A stretch of 64,000 bases of DNA from contig JACJXH010000003.1 in NCBI GenBank assembly GCA_020636745.1, forward strand, positions 363,572 through 427,571. The letters are read 5' to 3'. Shown piece after piece: positions 26,084-35,578 of the stretch (position 1 is the first letter of the stretch; every line of letters starts with the position of its first letter). Below the pieces are notes generated by a model that worked only from the letters and a program-made list of their open reading frames with translations, made no database searches and was not told the DNA's origin. This DNA is from Lentimicrobiaceae bacterium (lineage in GTDB: Bacteria > Bacteroidota > Bacteroidia > Bacteroidales > Lentimicrobiaceae). A program made the position numbers and the translations under genes.

Positions 26084-27562
26084 ATGAAGTATTTCATTTT
26101 AGTCAAAATATTCATTTTCTGCACTTTAATTCTGTTTTCATATAGTCTGTGGCAGCGCCAGCCTGACATTGATGATGCATGGATTGGTGAACACGCTTAT
26201 TGGATGGCCGAAAAGGGCTATGTAAAGTCAGAGCTGATGCATGGCATTACCGGCCAGGAAACAAGACATATTGTTCACCACAAAGCATTTACGCTGGTTG
26301 GTGCACTTTTTATCAGCATTTTCGGGTTTTCACTCACCACCCTTAAAAGTGTGAGTTTACTCTTCCTCGGAATTTTCCTGATTATTTTCGCAAGATATGT
26401 ATGGCTAAACATGGGCAAAGAGGCTGCCTGGCTCAGCTTGCTGATAATAATGTCCAATGCCCTGATTTTTCAGTATTCATTTGTGTTCAGGCCTGAAATC
26501 ATGGTGATGACATTAGGTTTTGTATCCTATCTGTTCCTCGAAAAAGGTCTTTCGCAGGAAAGAAAACTTCTGGCGTTCCTGCTTGGCGGTGTATTTGCAG
26601 GTTTGGCGGCAGCTACACATCTGAACGGACTTATTTTTATGGTAGCAGGCGCCCTGTTGCTTCTTTGGAATAAAAGAATAAAAGCAACTGTGCTGTTTTC
26701 ACTGGCTTCATTACCCGCCTTTGCCATTTATTTTTACGACTTCTCTGAAAAATTCGGTATCAGTTACTGGCTTTATCAAATCAACGACTCCCCTGCATTG
26801 CAAAAATCATCGGTATTGCCGGCTTCTCTTTCCTTCTTTGCCAAAATGCTGAATGAACAGATGCGCTTTTTTCACAGCCCCAAGGAAATTACTTTTTCGC
26901 TTCTGTTTATTTTTCTGCTTGTTGTAAACTTTAAGAACCTAAAAAAACACAGCAACCTGTTGCGTTATTTGTTTCTGCTCATTGTATCATTATCGCTGGT
27001 TGCAGTACATTCCACATCGAAGTATATGTTGCTTTACATCCCTTATATTTTCCTGATCATCATCACTTCACTTTACGAAATATATCAAAACAAAAGCAGC
27101 TCTTCAGCACAGGGAGTGAGATTAGCCGGCCAAAAACCTGCCGTAATAAGCCTGCTGCTTGTGCTGGTTTATTTAAGTGTAAACTCCTTTTGGAATGTGC
27201 GTGTTTCATTCAGAAAGTTTGATGTAGAGAAAAATGTCAGAATTGCCGAAAAGTATATGGACCCCAACACACATAAATTGAACATTCTGGCTCCGATGAC
27301 CTATATATTCAATGAAATGGGCAATTTTAAAAGGATACAAAGCGACCTTAGCCTTGCCGAGATGCAGAAAGCCGGTAAAAAGATTGCAGGGTCACAGTTA
27401 CTGAATTATGCCGATAGCATGAAAATAGACTACTTGCTGATTACTGATGAATACAAAGACCGGTTCAAAATCAGCAGCATTTCTGTCGCAGACTTAAAAA
27501 AATATGGTTTTACTATTGTCGGAAACGAACCAGGCATCATCATTCTGAAAAACAATCCTTAA
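26084..27562 (+). CDS. Multi-pass membrane glycosyltransferase, family 39-like
   Basis: The protein is 492 residues from the ATG at 26084, chosen because the promoter core at 26038-26045 lies after the alternative start. About ten hydrophobic segments are visible. The first periplasmic loop, after helix 1, carries DIDDAWIGEHAYWMAEKGY, where the GT39/ArnT/PMT family keeps its catalytic acidic residues. A soluble tail of about 100 residues follows the last helix. Such enzymes transfer a sugar from a lipid phosphate donor to a periplasmic acceptor. Acceptor unknown. The HAD gene follows after 5 nt. Confidence 0.75.
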   Translation: MKYFILVKIFIFCTLILFSYSLWQRQPDIDDAWIGEHAYWMAEKGYVKSELMHGITGQETRHIVHHKAFTLVGALFISIFGFSLTTLKSVSLLFLGIFLIIFARYVWLNMGKEAAWLSLLIIMSNALIFQYSFVFRPEIMVMTLGFVSYLFLEKGLSQERKLLAFLLGGVFAGLAAATHLNGLIFMVAGALLLLWNKRIKATVLFSLASLPAFAIYFYDFSEKFGISYWLYQINDSPALQKSSVLPASLSFFAKMLNEQMRFFHSPKEITFSLLFIFLLVVNFKNLKKHSNLLRYLFLLIVSLSLVAVHSTSKYMLLYIPYIFLIIITSLYEIYQNKSSSSAQGVRLAGQKPAVISLLLVLVYLSVNSFWNVRVSFRKFDVEKNVRIAEKYMDPNTHKLNILAPMTYIFNEMGNFKRIQSDLSLAEMQKAGKKIAGSQLLNYADSMKIDYLLITDEYKDRFKISSISVADLKKYGFTIVGNEPGIIILKNNP

Positions 27563-27567
27563 AATCA

Positions 27568-28245
27568 ATGAAGTATTCAACTGAACTTTCGGCTTGCAAG
27601 AACATCATATGGGATTGGAACGGCACTTTGCTCAACGACCTTGACATTTGCGTGGTATCCATCAACCGTTTGCTTCAAAAACGCCGCCTGCCTCAGCTGA
27701 ACATTCAAAAGTACCTTGAAATTTTCACCTTTCCGGTGAAAGATTATTATGTATCTGCCGGTTTTGATTTCAATCAGGAACCCTATGAAATGGTAGCTGT
27801 TGAATTTATGGATCACTATCTTGATTTGGTAAAGACAGCCGGCTTACATTCCAACGTTAACGAAACGCTGCACTTTTTCAAAAACAGCGGCCGGGAACAA
27901 ATTATTTTATCGGCCATGGAACAGACCGAACTTTTGAAACTGGTAAAAGCTCACCAGATTGAAACACATTTTAACGCTGTTTATGGTATTGAAGACCATC
28001 TGGCTTTTGGAAAAATCGGGCTGGCTAAATCGACCATGCTGAAAACAGGATTCAAACATTCGGAAACCTGCCTGATTGGCGACACCCTGCACGATGCAGA
28101 GGTAGCTCATGAACTTGGCATTCATTGCCTGCTTGTTGCCAACGGGCATCAATCAGCACAAAGGCTTCAATCCTCTGGGTATTCTGTAATAGAAAGTTTA
28201 AAGGAAATTGAAAAAGTATTCGAAAAATCACCCATAAGTCAATAA
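27568..28245 (+). CDS. HAD-family hydrolase, phosphoglycolate phosphatase-like
   Basis: A 225-residue cytoplasmic phosphatase. Motif I is IWDWNGTLLND, where the usual DxDGT is DWNGT, a common variant. The cap lies at about 20-85, motif II is ILSAME, and motif IV is LIGDTLHDAEVAHELG. It starts 5 nt after the glycosyltransferase stop, so the two are co-transcribed. A role in sugar phosphate or lipid-phosphate metabolism linked to that enzyme is possible but only inferred. Convergent with the MORN gene. Confidence 0.88.
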   Translation: MKYSTELSACKNIIWDWNGTLLNDLDICVVSINRLLQKRRLPQLNIQKYLEIFTFPVKDYYVSAGFDFNQEPYEMVAVEFMDHYLDLVKTAGLHSNVNETLHFFKNSGREQIILSAMEQTELLKLVKAHQIETHFNAVYGIEDHLAFGKIGLAKSTMLKTGFKHSETCLIGDTLHDAEVAHELGIHCLLVANGHQSAQRLQSSGYSVIESLKEIEKVFEKSPISQ

Positions 28246-28248
28246 AGC

Positions 28249-28998
28249 TTATTTTTCTTCCTTTACCATACGCTCAACCTCTTTGTCGTAATATTCTTCA
28301 GCCTGCAGAAATCCCCCTGCCCAAACTTCCTTCTTTTCGGCTACTCCTTTTTCATTCAAATGAATCCATACACCATCTTTAAAATTATTGGTATATGGGC
28401 CCGACACCATCACCCGGCCGCTTGCATAATAAAAAGTAGCAAGTCCTTCAAGCTTTCCCTGCTTATATCTGGCACTCAATTTCAGCGGCCCATCATAAAA
28501 GTATTGTTTCCAGGGACCCTCCTTTTCACCGTTTTTATAGGTAATTTCTTCCAGTAAAGCACCGTTCTGATAGTATGTCTTCCACAATCCTTCAGCAATA
28601 CCATTCTTGTAATTTTCATCAGCTACCAGCACACCCTCTTCGTTGTAAAACTTCCAAAGGCCTTCGCGCTTTTCATTCACATAAAGCCCTTCCGACATCT
28701 TGCCACCTCCCTTATAAAAAGCAGTAGTGAAACATTTTGCCCCGTTTTCACTGAATTCAGAAACGGCCCGTACTTTACCGGTAGTATCGTAGTAGGTAAA
28801 CCGGCCGGCGGGCTTGTCGTTAATAAATTTTCCTTCATAAACCAGGCGCCCTTCCTTATCGGTTTTCTTCCAATCGCCCTGTTTGTATCCTTTGGCATCC
28901 AACTGGTTTATAGCAGTGGTTTCAGACGGCAGCTGGGCATAAGCTGAATAATTGCCAAGAAAGGAAAATACAAGAAAAACTATACTTAAATATCTCAT
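28249..28998 (-). CDS. Secreted YwqK/MORN-repeat protein
   Basis: The protein is 249 residues from the ATG at 28998, where a signal peptide begins (MRYLSIVFLVFSFLGNYSAY, then AQ). The upstream start at 29082 would bury it. The body consists of about eight repeats of roughly 23 residues of the MORN_2 type: KQGDWKKTDKEGRLVYEGKF, REGLWKFYNEEGVLVADENY, AEGLWKTYYQNGALLEEITY, EGPWKQYFYDGPLKLSARY and so on. Such proteins are often labelled YwqK antitoxins after a B. subtilis locus, but no toxin is adjacent and I infer no toxin-antitoxin role. Probably a periplasmic or surface structural protein. Confidence 0.82.
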   Translation of the reverse strand: MRYLSIVFLVFSFLGNYSAYAQLPSETTAINQLDAKGYKQGDWKKTDKEGRLVYEGKFINDKPAGRFTYYDTTGKVRAVSEFSENGAKCFTTAFYKGGGKMSEGLYVNEKREGLWKFYNEEGVLVADENYKNGIAEGLWKTYYQNGALLEEITYKNGEKEGPWKQYFYDGPLKLSARYKQGKLEGLATFYYASGRVMVSGPYTNNFKDGVWIHLNEKGVAEKKEVWAGGFLQAEEYYDKEVERMVKEEK

Positions 28999-29054
28999 TA
29001 TCAAACCAATGAATTTAAAATCAAAAGACTTACTTCTCGACCAACAAACTATTG

Positions 29055-29062
29055 TAAATTTG
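29055..29062 (+). promoter_or_regulatory. Bacteroidota -7 element for recR
   Basis: An exact TAAATTTG, 46 nt upstream of the recR ATG; no clear -33 TTG. Confidence 0.55.
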
Positions 29063-29108
29063 TACAAAAATAGGTAAAACAATATCTGGTTTCAATATTT
29101 TCTGAACT

Positions 29109-29726
29109 ATGAACAACTATTCATCGCGATTGCTTGAAGATGCAGTGAATGAATTAACGCGGCTGCCCGGCATTGGGAAGCGCACCGCTCTGAGACTTGC
29201 ACTGCATATTCTTCGTCAGGATGAGCTTTATGCAGGGACTTTGGGGAATGCTATCATCAAGCTCAGGACCAGCATCAGGTATTGTGTTCGTTGTCATAAT
29301 ATTTCCGATGAAGAGGTGTGCGACATTTGTTCGGATCAGAAACGCGATCCTTCGGTTTTATGCGTGGTAGAAGACATCAGGGATGTGATGGCTATTGAAA
29401 ATACCGGTCAATTCAGGGGGCTTTATCATGTGCTGGGAGGTATCATTTCGCCCATGGATGGCATTGGGCCCAGTGATTTGAACATTGATTCCCTTATCAG
29501 AAGGGCAGAAACTGAATCCATAGCCGAACTAATCATGGCCCTGCCTGCCACCACTGAAGGTGACACTACCAATTATTATCTGTTTAAGAAGCTGAAAGAC
29601 AAAGTGAAAACCATTTCAGCCATTTCGCGCGGAGTAGCCATTGGCGATGATCTCGAATTTGCGGATGAAATCACGCTGGGCAAGTCGATCATCAACAGGG
29701 TACTTTATGAAAAGCTGTTTGACTAA
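29109..29726 (+). CDS. recR: Recombination mediator RecR
   Basis: Part of the RecFOR pathway that loads RecA at gaps. It has 205 residues, the usual length. The helix-hairpin-helix reads LPGIGKRTALRLALHIL (about 18-34), the zinc finger has four Cys in CVRCHNISDEEVCDIC, and the Toprim domain carries VVEDIRDVMAIE and the Walker-B-like tail GGIISPMDGIGP. Single gene, divergent from the MORN gene. Confidence 0.97.
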   Translation: MNNYSSRLLEDAVNELTRLPGIGKRTALRLALHILRQDELYAGTLGNAIIKLRTSIRYCVRCHNISDEEVCDICSDQKRDPSVLCVVEDIRDVMAIENTGQFRGLYHVLGGIISPMDGIGPSDLNIDSLIRRAETESIAELIMALPATTEGDTTNYYLFKKLKDKVKTISAISRGVAIGDDLEFADEITLGKSIINRVLYEKLFD

Positions 29727-29818
29727 ACTTGCTTCAGATACAATCCATTTTTCCGGCTGCTTGTTTAGTATGCACACATGGGCGTAACCTTATTCTCTGA
29801 AAGTTAAAAAACCAGGAT

Positions 29819-30529
29819 ATGAAAATCAGACTGCATAAATCGCATGAACGGGGTTTTGCTGATTACGGCTGGTTAAAAGCCAGATACAGCTTTAGTTTTG
29901 CAGAGTATTTTGACCCTTTGCGCGAACGATTCGGCGTTTTGCGCGTATTGAACGACGATATCATAGCTGGTGGTGGAGGATTCAACACACATCCGCACAA
30001 CAACATGGAAATCATTACCATACCTTTGTCGGGCGCGCTTGAGCACCGCGACAGTATGGGACACACGATGGTGATTAAAGAAAACGACGTGCAATATATG
30101 TCGGCTGGTTCGGGTGTGGAGCATGCTGAGTTAAACCATTCGGCCACCGAGCCCATCAACCTGCTGCAGATATGGCTGTTTCCACAAAGCCGTAATACGC
30201 AACCCAGATATGAACAGATAAGTTTACAACGTGCCGACCGGCATAATAAAATTCAAACCATCGTATCACCTGAAGGTGGCGACCAAATCATAACTATCCA
30301 TCAGCAGGCCTGGCTTAGCCTGCTCGATTCTGACGAGTCGAAATCTTATACGTATGAACCTCACCATGCAGAGAATGGCATCTTTTTATTTGTCATAGAA
30401 GGTGAGATAGAAACAGGCCTCCATCTGCTGCAAGAGCGCGACTCAGCTGAAATTACCGGTGCTGATGTCCTGAAATTTACCAGTAAGCAAAAAAGCAGGC
30501 TCCTTATTATTGAGGTTCCTCAGGACTGA
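29819..30529 (+). CDS. Pirin family protein
   Basis: A 236-residue bicupin of the YhhW/pirin type. The metal-binding motif in the N-terminal cupin reads HPHNNMEIITIPLSGALEHRD, with His, His, Glu, His ligands, and the second signature is SAGSGVEHAELN. The C-terminal cupin lacks these ligands, as is usual. Members can oxidise quercetin-like flavonols or act as regulators. Its 3' end overlaps the convergent RHH-like gene by 23 nt. Confidence 0.9.
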   Translation: MKIRLHKSHERGFADYGWLKARYSFSFAEYFDPLRERFGVLRVLNDDIIAGGGGFNTHPHNNMEIITIPLSGALEHRDSMGHTMVIKENDVQYMSAGSGVEHAELNHSATEPINLLQIWLFPQSRNTQPRYEQISLQRADRHNKIQTIVSPEGGDQIITIHQQAWLSLLDSDESKSYTYEPHHAENGIFLFVIEGEIETGLHLLQERDSAEITGADVLKFTSKQKSRLLIIEVPQD

Positions 30530-30809
30530 TAAACCTGAGCCTCGGATCATTTTTGATTTCTTCCAGCAACGGGTCTTCAACAAAATCAAAAATACTCATC
30601 TGGTTGGGGCCAATATAATTTTCAGGAAGCTTATGACTGCCATATCCGTTGTTGGCCAGATAAAGCATAATGGCTTTCTTATACATATTGATAGGAGATG
30701 TGTGATGTTTCACACAAAAAGCATCGACCCGCTTTTTTTGCTGAGTAGTCAGTTTAAAACTAACCTGCTTGAATTTTCTAACTTTTCTGCGCTTACGTTT
30801 AGCGGCCAT
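30507..30809 (-). CDS. Small basic protein with ribbon-helix-helix-like core
   Basis: A 100-residue protein with a very basic N-terminus (AAKRKRRKVRKFKQ). The segment VSFKLTTQQKKRVDAFCVKH... INMYKKAIMLYLA follows the strand-helix-helix pattern of RHH DNA-binding proteins. The C-terminal half is acidic (MSIFDFVEDPLLEEIKNDPR). I do not recognise a named family. Its own -7-like core (TATATTCG, one mismatch) lies at plus 30832-30839. The 3' end overlaps the pirin gene. Transcriptional regulation or nucleoid binding is an inference. Confidence 0.65.
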   Translation of the reverse strand: MAAKRKRRKVRKFKQVSFKLTTQQKKRVDAFCVKHHTSPINMYKKAIMLYLANNGYGSHKLPENYIGPNQMSIFDFVEDPLLEEIKNDPRLRFISPEEPQ

Positions 30810-30907
30810 AGACAGATACTCAAAGTTTGCACGAATATAAACAGAAAAGTAAAGCCAACTTTCCTGAAAATATAAGAAATCGGGAAAATCATGGCCAGGT
30901 GCAAAAC

Positions 30908-32296
30908 TTAGCCTCTGATCACCTCTTTAATATCGTCAATTATCTTCCTTGCCAGCACGTCGGCTTTTACCATCGAATCGCTTTCTGAATAAATACGGAT
31001 GATGGGTTCAGTATTTGACTTTCGCAGGTGAACCCACTCATGGCCAAATTCAATTTTTACTCCATCCTCGGTATTAACCGGCTGTTTTTTGTATTTAGCA
31101 GTAATACTTTCCAGAATTTTATCCACATCCATTTCAGCCGAAAGCTGAATTTTATTTTTGGAGATAAAATATTCGGGGAAAGTGCTTCTCAAAGCTGAGG
31201 TTCGTTTGCCCGACTGTGCCAGATGGGTAAGAAAAAGGGCAATTCCCACCAGGGCATCACGGCCATAATGCAGCTGCGGAAGAATAACGCCTCCATTGCC
31301 TTCGCCGCCAATGATGGCATCAACTTCCTTCATTTTTTCAACCACATTAACTTCGCCAACAGCAGAAGCATAGTGACGGCCGCCATGCTTTTCGGTTACA
31401 TCGCGCAAAGCACGGGTTGATGACATATTGGAAACTGTATTACCGGGCGTGGCCGATAAAACATAATCTGATACGGCAACCAGTGTATACTCTTCGCCAA
31501 ACATCTCGCCATCTTCACAAATAATGGCCAAACGGTCAACATCAGGATCCACAACAAAACCAACATGTGCTTTGCTTTTTACAACAAGTTTGGAGATTTC
31601 CTGCAGGTTTTCGGGTAAAGGTTCGGGGTTGTGCGGAAAAAGACCATTGGGTTCACAATACAGCTCATCAATCAATTCAACACCCAGCGACCTGAGAAGC
31701 AAAGGAATGGCAATTCCACCGGTTGAATTAACGCAATCAATAGCCACTCTGAAACGTGCCATTTTGATGGCAAAGGAATTTACCTGAGGTAAAGCAAGAA
31801 TCTTTTCAATGTGCTTTCTTATCTGACTGTCATCCTGGGTAATGGTTCCCAGCTTATCAACCGGAGCATAGGTATAATTGCCGCTGGCAGCAACATTCAG
31901 CAACTGTTCGCCAAGTTCAGCACTGATAAACTCACCATCTCTGTTGAGCAGTTTCAGCGCATTCCATTGCCATGGATTATGGCTGGCTGTTAAAATAATA
32001 CCTCCATCGGCTTCAAGATCGATGACTGCCATTTCAACGGTGGGTGTAGTTGACAATCCAATATCTACCACATCCACTCCCATTCCCGACAAAGTGCCGC
32101 AAACCAGGCTATTTACCATAGGTCCCGACACCCGCGCATCGCGGCCTACAACTACTTTCAGCCTTTTTTCACCATTGTTGCCCAGCAAGTGAGCATAAGC
32201 TGATGTATATTTTACGATATCAAGCGGACTGAGCCCTTCTCCGGGATGACCACCTATTGTACCTCTGATCCCTGATATACTTTTGATTAAAGTCAT
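30908..32296 (-). CDS. glmM: Phosphoglucosamine mutase (phosphohexomutase family)
   Basis: Interconverts glucosamine 6- and 1-phosphate on the route to UDP-GlcNAc; related members act on mannose or glucose phosphates. It has 462 residues. The phosphoserine loop reads TASHNPWQWNALK, the metal loop DPDVDRLAI, the sugar-binding loop GGEGNGGVI, and the phosphate-binding loop RKSNTEPIIRIYSES. In the Ser loop, GlmM often has SHNPxxxNGIK; here it is QWNALK, so the substrate assignment is somewhat uncertain. Promoter at 32320-32327. Confidence 0.85.
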   Translation of the reverse strand: MTLIKSISGIRGTIGGHPGEGLSPLDIVKYTSAYAHLLGNNGEKRLKVVVGRDARVSGPMVNSLVCGTLSGMGVDVVDIGLSTTPTVEMAVIDLEADGGIILTASHNPWQWNALKLLNRDGEFISAELGEQLLNVAASGNYTYAPVDKLGTITQDDSQIRKHIEKILALPQVNSFAIKMARFRVAIDCVNSTGGIAIPLLLRSLGVELIDELYCEPNGLFPHNPEPLPENLQEISKLVVKSKAHVGFVVDPDVDRLAIICEDGEMFGEEYTLVAVSDYVLSATPGNTVSNMSSTRALRDVTEKHGGRHYASAVGEVNVVEKMKEVDAIIGGEGNGGVILPQLHYGRDALVGIALFLTHLAQSGKRTSALRSTFPEYFISKNKIQLSAEMDVDKILESITAKYKKQPVNTEDGVKIEFGHEWVHLRKSNTEPIIRIYSESDSMVKADVLARKIIDDIKEVIRG

Positions 32297-32319
32297 ATTG
32301 CACGTTATAAAACAGGGAG

Positions 32320-32327
32320 CAAAGGTA
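32320..32327 (-). promoter_or_regulatory. Bacteroidota -7 element for glmM
   Basis: The minus strand reads TACCTTTG, an exact match, 23 nt upstream of the ATG. Confidence 0.6.
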
Positions 32328-32592
32328 GCCTAAAATATGAAGTAAATCCAAGTACCAAACTCATTTTTTCGTTCCTCAAAAATCAATTTCTCATTTACAT
32401 ATCATTATTTATCAATGATTTATGACATCATCCAGAAATTAACTTTCAATTATTTATTAACAACAGATTGTCTATAACTTTGACACCCTGCATGACTTTT
32501 GAGGTAAAAAATACATTAATATTACAAGAGTGGTCAATCGGACAATTACACATTACATTTTTTGTTTCAGTCCTGTTGATGATAAAAATGCG

Positions 32593-32600
32593 TAAATTTG
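32593..32600 (+). promoter_or_regulatory. Bacteroidota -7 element for the TPR gene
   Basis: An exact TAAATTTG. It overlaps the alternative start at 32598 and so supports translation from 32643. Confidence 0.65.
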
Positions 32601-32642
32601 CAGCCGGTTAATGCCCGGTGTATTGACCAAAATCTTACAACA

Positions 32643-34040
32643 ATGAACGATTTTTTTGAACACGAAGATGATGATTCCCTGAGCGACTTGCTGGAGCGGT
32701 TTGATACCATGCTCTCGGAAGACGCCCATTATTTCTTCGATGTAGAAGAATACGAAGATCTGATTGACCATTACCTGAGTATCAACGACCTGAAAAAATG
32801 CTCCTCTGCCATCAGTCATGCTCTGGAGCAATATCCCGGCCACAGCAACCTGATGATCAGGCAGGCCCAGTTACTTGTATCGACCAACAAAGCGGAAAAA
32901 GCATTGCGCGTTCTTGCGCGGGTTGAGGATATTGACCCGTCAAACAGCGATATTTATATTACCAAAGGTGCTATTTACAGCCAGCTGAAACGTTACGACG
33001 ATGCAATCAAGGAATACAACAAAGCGCTGAGTCACGATGAAGATTTAAGCAGTATTTATTCGAATATTGCCTTTGAATACGAAAATCTGGGCAATTACGA
33101 AAAATCCATCGAATACCTGAAAAAGGTGCTGGAAATTGAGCCTGAAAATGAGACCATCATTTTCGAGCTTGCCTTCTGTTATGAAATCACCAATCAGCCT
33201 GAAGCCAGTATCGAATATTTCAATGCGTTTATTGATCGTCATCCTTATTCGCGTTTTGCCTGGTTTAACCTGGGTGTAGCCTACAATAATATTGAGTTAT
33301 TCGAAAAAGCCATTGAAGCTTTTGATTTTGCCATAGCCATTGAACCTACATTTTCATCGGCCTATTTCAATAAAGCCAATTCACTGGCTGGCATGCAGAT
33401 GTACCATCATGCCATAGCCGCTTACCGTGAAACTTTTGAACATGAAGAACCTGAAGCCCTCACCTATTATTACATTGGTGAATGCTACGAAAAAACCGGT
33501 GAGCTTGACAAAGCCATTGAAAACTTCAGGAAAACGATTGAAATGGATGAAAACATCGCCGATGCCTGGGTGGGCCTGGGCGTATGTTACGAAGAGAAGG
33601 GAAATGCAAAATCGGCACTCCGCTACATTGCCAAAGGCTTAGAGCTCGACCCCGAAAACCCTGAATACCTGGCTACCCTGGCCGTTTGCCAGCAACATGC
33701 CGGTTTATTTGGTGAAGCCGCCAACTCTTTTACACTGTCTGCTGAACTCGACCCGATGGATGCCGACATATGGCTCGATTTTTCTGCCATGTTTGCCGAA
33801 CTTTTTGAATATGCCCATGCCCTGGAAGTACTCGAAACCGGGCTCAGCCATCAACCTGACAATGTGGCTCTTGAGTTTAGAAAAGTGGCTTATCTCTACA
33901 GCCTGGGCAAACCCAAAGAGGCTCATATTCAATTACAGGCAGCCCTTGTTCATGGTAAAGAAGGCCTTGCGGCACTTTTTGAATTTGCCCCTTACCTGCA
34001 AAATGATCAGGTGATTACAGCCATCATTGATTCGTTGTAA
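32643..34040 (+). CDS. TPR-repeat protein
   Basis: A 465-residue soluble protein made almost entirely of tetratricopeptide repeats, about eleven, for example YDDAIKEYNKALSHDEDLSS, YEKSIEYLKKVLEIEPENET and FEKAIEAFDFAIAIEPTFSS. It begins with an acidic stretch (NDFFEHEDDDSLSDLL). No signal peptide or membrane segment. The start at 32643 follows the promoter core at 32593-32600. It is presumably a scaffold for protein-protein contacts. aroE follows after 66 nt, with a possible small hairpin between (GCCTG / CAGGC, about 34044-34075). Confidence 0.88.
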   Translation: MNDFFEHEDDDSLSDLLERFDTMLSEDAHYFFDVEEYEDLIDHYLSINDLKKCSSAISHALEQYPGHSNLMIRQAQLLVSTNKAEKALRVLARVEDIDPSNSDIYITKGAIYSQLKRYDDAIKEYNKALSHDEDLSSIYSNIAFEYENLGNYEKSIEYLKKVLEIEPENETIIFELAFCYEITNQPEASIEYFNAFIDRHPYSRFAWFNLGVAYNNIELFEKAIEAFDFAIAIEPTFSSAYFNKANSLAGMQMYHHAIAAYRETFEHEEPEALTYYYIGECYEKTGELDKAIENFRKTIEMDENIADAWVGLGVCYEEKGNAKSALRYIAKGLELDPENPEYLATLAVCQQHAGLFGEAANSFTLSAELDPMDADIWLDFSAMFAELFEYAHALEVLETGLSHQPDNVALEFRKVAYLYSLGKPKEAHIQLQAALVHGKEGLAALFEFAPYLQNDQVITAIIDSL

Positions 34041-34106
34041 TTCTGCCTGTAGTATACACGCTGCTACTGTGCAGGCTGATTCACTTAACAATCAAACTCC
34101 GACAGT

Positions 34107-34880
34107 ATGTTACCAAAATACGGACTGATTGGTTTTCCGCTATCACACTCTTTTTCAAAGGATTATTTTACGCAAAAGTTCACTTTGCTCAAGGTTGATG
34201 CTGTTTATGAACTATTTCCGCTTCAGCAGATTAGTGATTTTGCAAGACTTTTGGCAGACGAACCTCAGTTGAAGGGGCTGAACGTAACCATACCATTCAA
34301 AAAAGAAATCATACCGTTTCTTGATGAGCTTTCTGATGAGGCCCGTGAGATTGGGGCAGTTAATACGATAAGTTTTGGCAGGAGAAACGGACAAACCATT
34401 CTGAAAGGATGGAACACAGATGCCAGAGCACTCGCCCTTGAACTGCGCGAATTTACCGGAGAAACGCCCGGCCATGCCCTTATACTTGGCACAGGCGGCG
34501 CTGCTGCAGCAGCAGCATACGTACTTAAACAAAAAGGCTGGTCATACAAAATGCTGAGCCGCAACAAACATGGCCATCCCAACAGTGAGATCATGGCTTA
34601 CAATCAGCTGAATATGCAAATCATCAAAAGCTGCAGGCTTATTATCAATGCCAGTCCGGTCGGGATGTTTCCGCATACCAATGAACTGCCTGACCTTCCC
34701 ATGGCATGGATAAACAGCAATCATTACCTGTTTGACATGGTATACAATCCGCCGGAAACGCGGTTTTTACAGGAAGGAGCCCAACGCGGAGCCCAAACCC
34801 GCAACGGCCTTGGAATGCTGATACGGCAGGCTGATATGGCCTGGGAAATATGGCAAAAAGAAAGCTTTTACGAAAAGTAA
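34107..34880 (+). CDS. aroE: Shikimate dehydrogenase
   Basis: Reduces 3-dehydroshikimate to shikimate with NADPH in aromatic amino acid synthesis. It has 257 residues. The shikimate site shows PLSHSFSKDYF and NVTIPFKKEI, with the catalytic Lys in the latter. The dinucleotide loop reads ILGTGGAAAAAAYVLK, followed by SRNKH, and the C-terminal NGLGMLIRQA is typical. The last 13 nt overlap the convergent response regulator gene. Confidence 0.95.
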   Translation: MLPKYGLIGFPLSHSFSKDYFTQKFTLLKVDAVYELFPLQQISDFARLLADEPQLKGLNVTIPFKKEIIPFLDELSDEAREIGAVNTISFGRRNGQTILKGWNTDARALALELREFTGETPGHALILGTGGAAAAAAYVLKQKGWSYKMLSRNKHGHPNSEIMAYNQLNMQIIKSCRLIINASPVGMFPHTNELPDLPMAWINSNHYLFDMVYNPPETRFLQEGAQRGAQTRNGLGMLIRQADMAWEIWQKESFYEK

Positions 34881-35548
34881 TAGCCCACTCCTTTGATAGT
34901 CTTAATGTTATCGATACCTATTTTCTCCCTGATTTTTCTGATGTGAACATCAATGGTTCGCTCGCCCACAATAACATCGTCGCCCCATACTCGGGTAAAA
35001 ATCTCTTCACGCGAAAACACTTTTCCCTGACGTTTAGCCAACAGCAGCAACAACTCAAACTCTTTTTTCGACATTTCAATCTCACGACCTTCCTTCAACA
35101 CCATATAACGCTCCTTATCAATAACAATATCATTGATATACAAGCGATTATCATTCACATGTTCATGCGACTGCCTGCGCATAAGTGCTTTAACACGGCT
35201 TACAAAAACCCTGGGTTTTACAGGCTTCCGGATGTAGTCGTCAGCACCAGCATCAAAACCCTCTATCTGTGAAAACTCTTCGCCTCTGGCCGATAAAAAA
35301 GCAATCACAGAGTCTTTTAACGCCGGATTATTCCTGATTTCGCGGCAAACCTGAAAACCATCAGCCCCGGGCATCATTACATCCAGAATAATAAGACCAG
35401 GCTTGTTTTCCTGTGCTACCTTCAGGGCATCTTTTCCATTGGTCGAACAAAAAACTGTAAACCCTTCCTTTCTGAGATTATAGCTTAAAAAATCAAGAAT
35501 ATCTGCTTCGTCATCAACCAACAGGATAGTATTGTTCTGATAATCCAT
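34868..35548 (-). CDS. OmpR/PhoB-family response regulator
   Basis: A 226-residue transcription factor. The receiver domain has the acidic pair DDEAD, the phospho-acceptor Asp in LIILDVMMPGADG, and the conserved Lys in IRKPVKP. The C-terminal winged helix shows MSKKEFELLLLLAKRQGKVFSREEI and RTIDVHIRKIREKI, the recognition helix. No histidine kinase gene adjoins it, so it is an orphan in this window. Promoter core at 35571-35578. Its 3' end overlaps aroE. Confidence 0.93.
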   Translation of the reverse strand: MDYQNNTILLVDDEADILDFLSYNLRKEGFTVFCSTNGKDALKVAQENKPGLIILDVMMPGADGFQVCREIRNNPALKDSVIAFLSARGEEFSQIEGFDAGADDYIRKPVKPRVFVSRVKALMRRQSHEHVNDNRLYINDIVIDKERYMVLKEGREIEMSKKEFELLLLLAKRQGKVFSREEIFTRVWGDDVIVGERTIDVHIRKIREKIGIDNIKTIKGVGYYFS

Positions 35549-35570
35549 TTTTCCATTTTAAATCCGGCCT

Positions 35571-35578
35571 CAAATGTA
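35571..35578 (-). promoter_or_regulatory. Bacteroidota -7 element for the response regulator gene
   Basis: The minus strand reads TACATTTG, an exact match, 23 nt upstream of the ATG. Confidence 0.55.

Larger units (their letters stand above)
32297..32642. other. Divergent promoter region between glmM and the TPR gene
   Basis: Nothing coding. It holds an exact -7 element on each strand (32320-32327 minus, 32593-32600 plus). A small hairpin ATCATT / AATGAT lies at 32401-32419. The rest is AT-rich. Confidence 0.6.

Noticed and set aside
28249..28998. Toxin-antitoxin module based on the YwqK antitoxin name
   Set aside because: The protein has a signal peptide and MORN-type repeats, and the neighbours (HAD hydrolase, recR) are not toxins.
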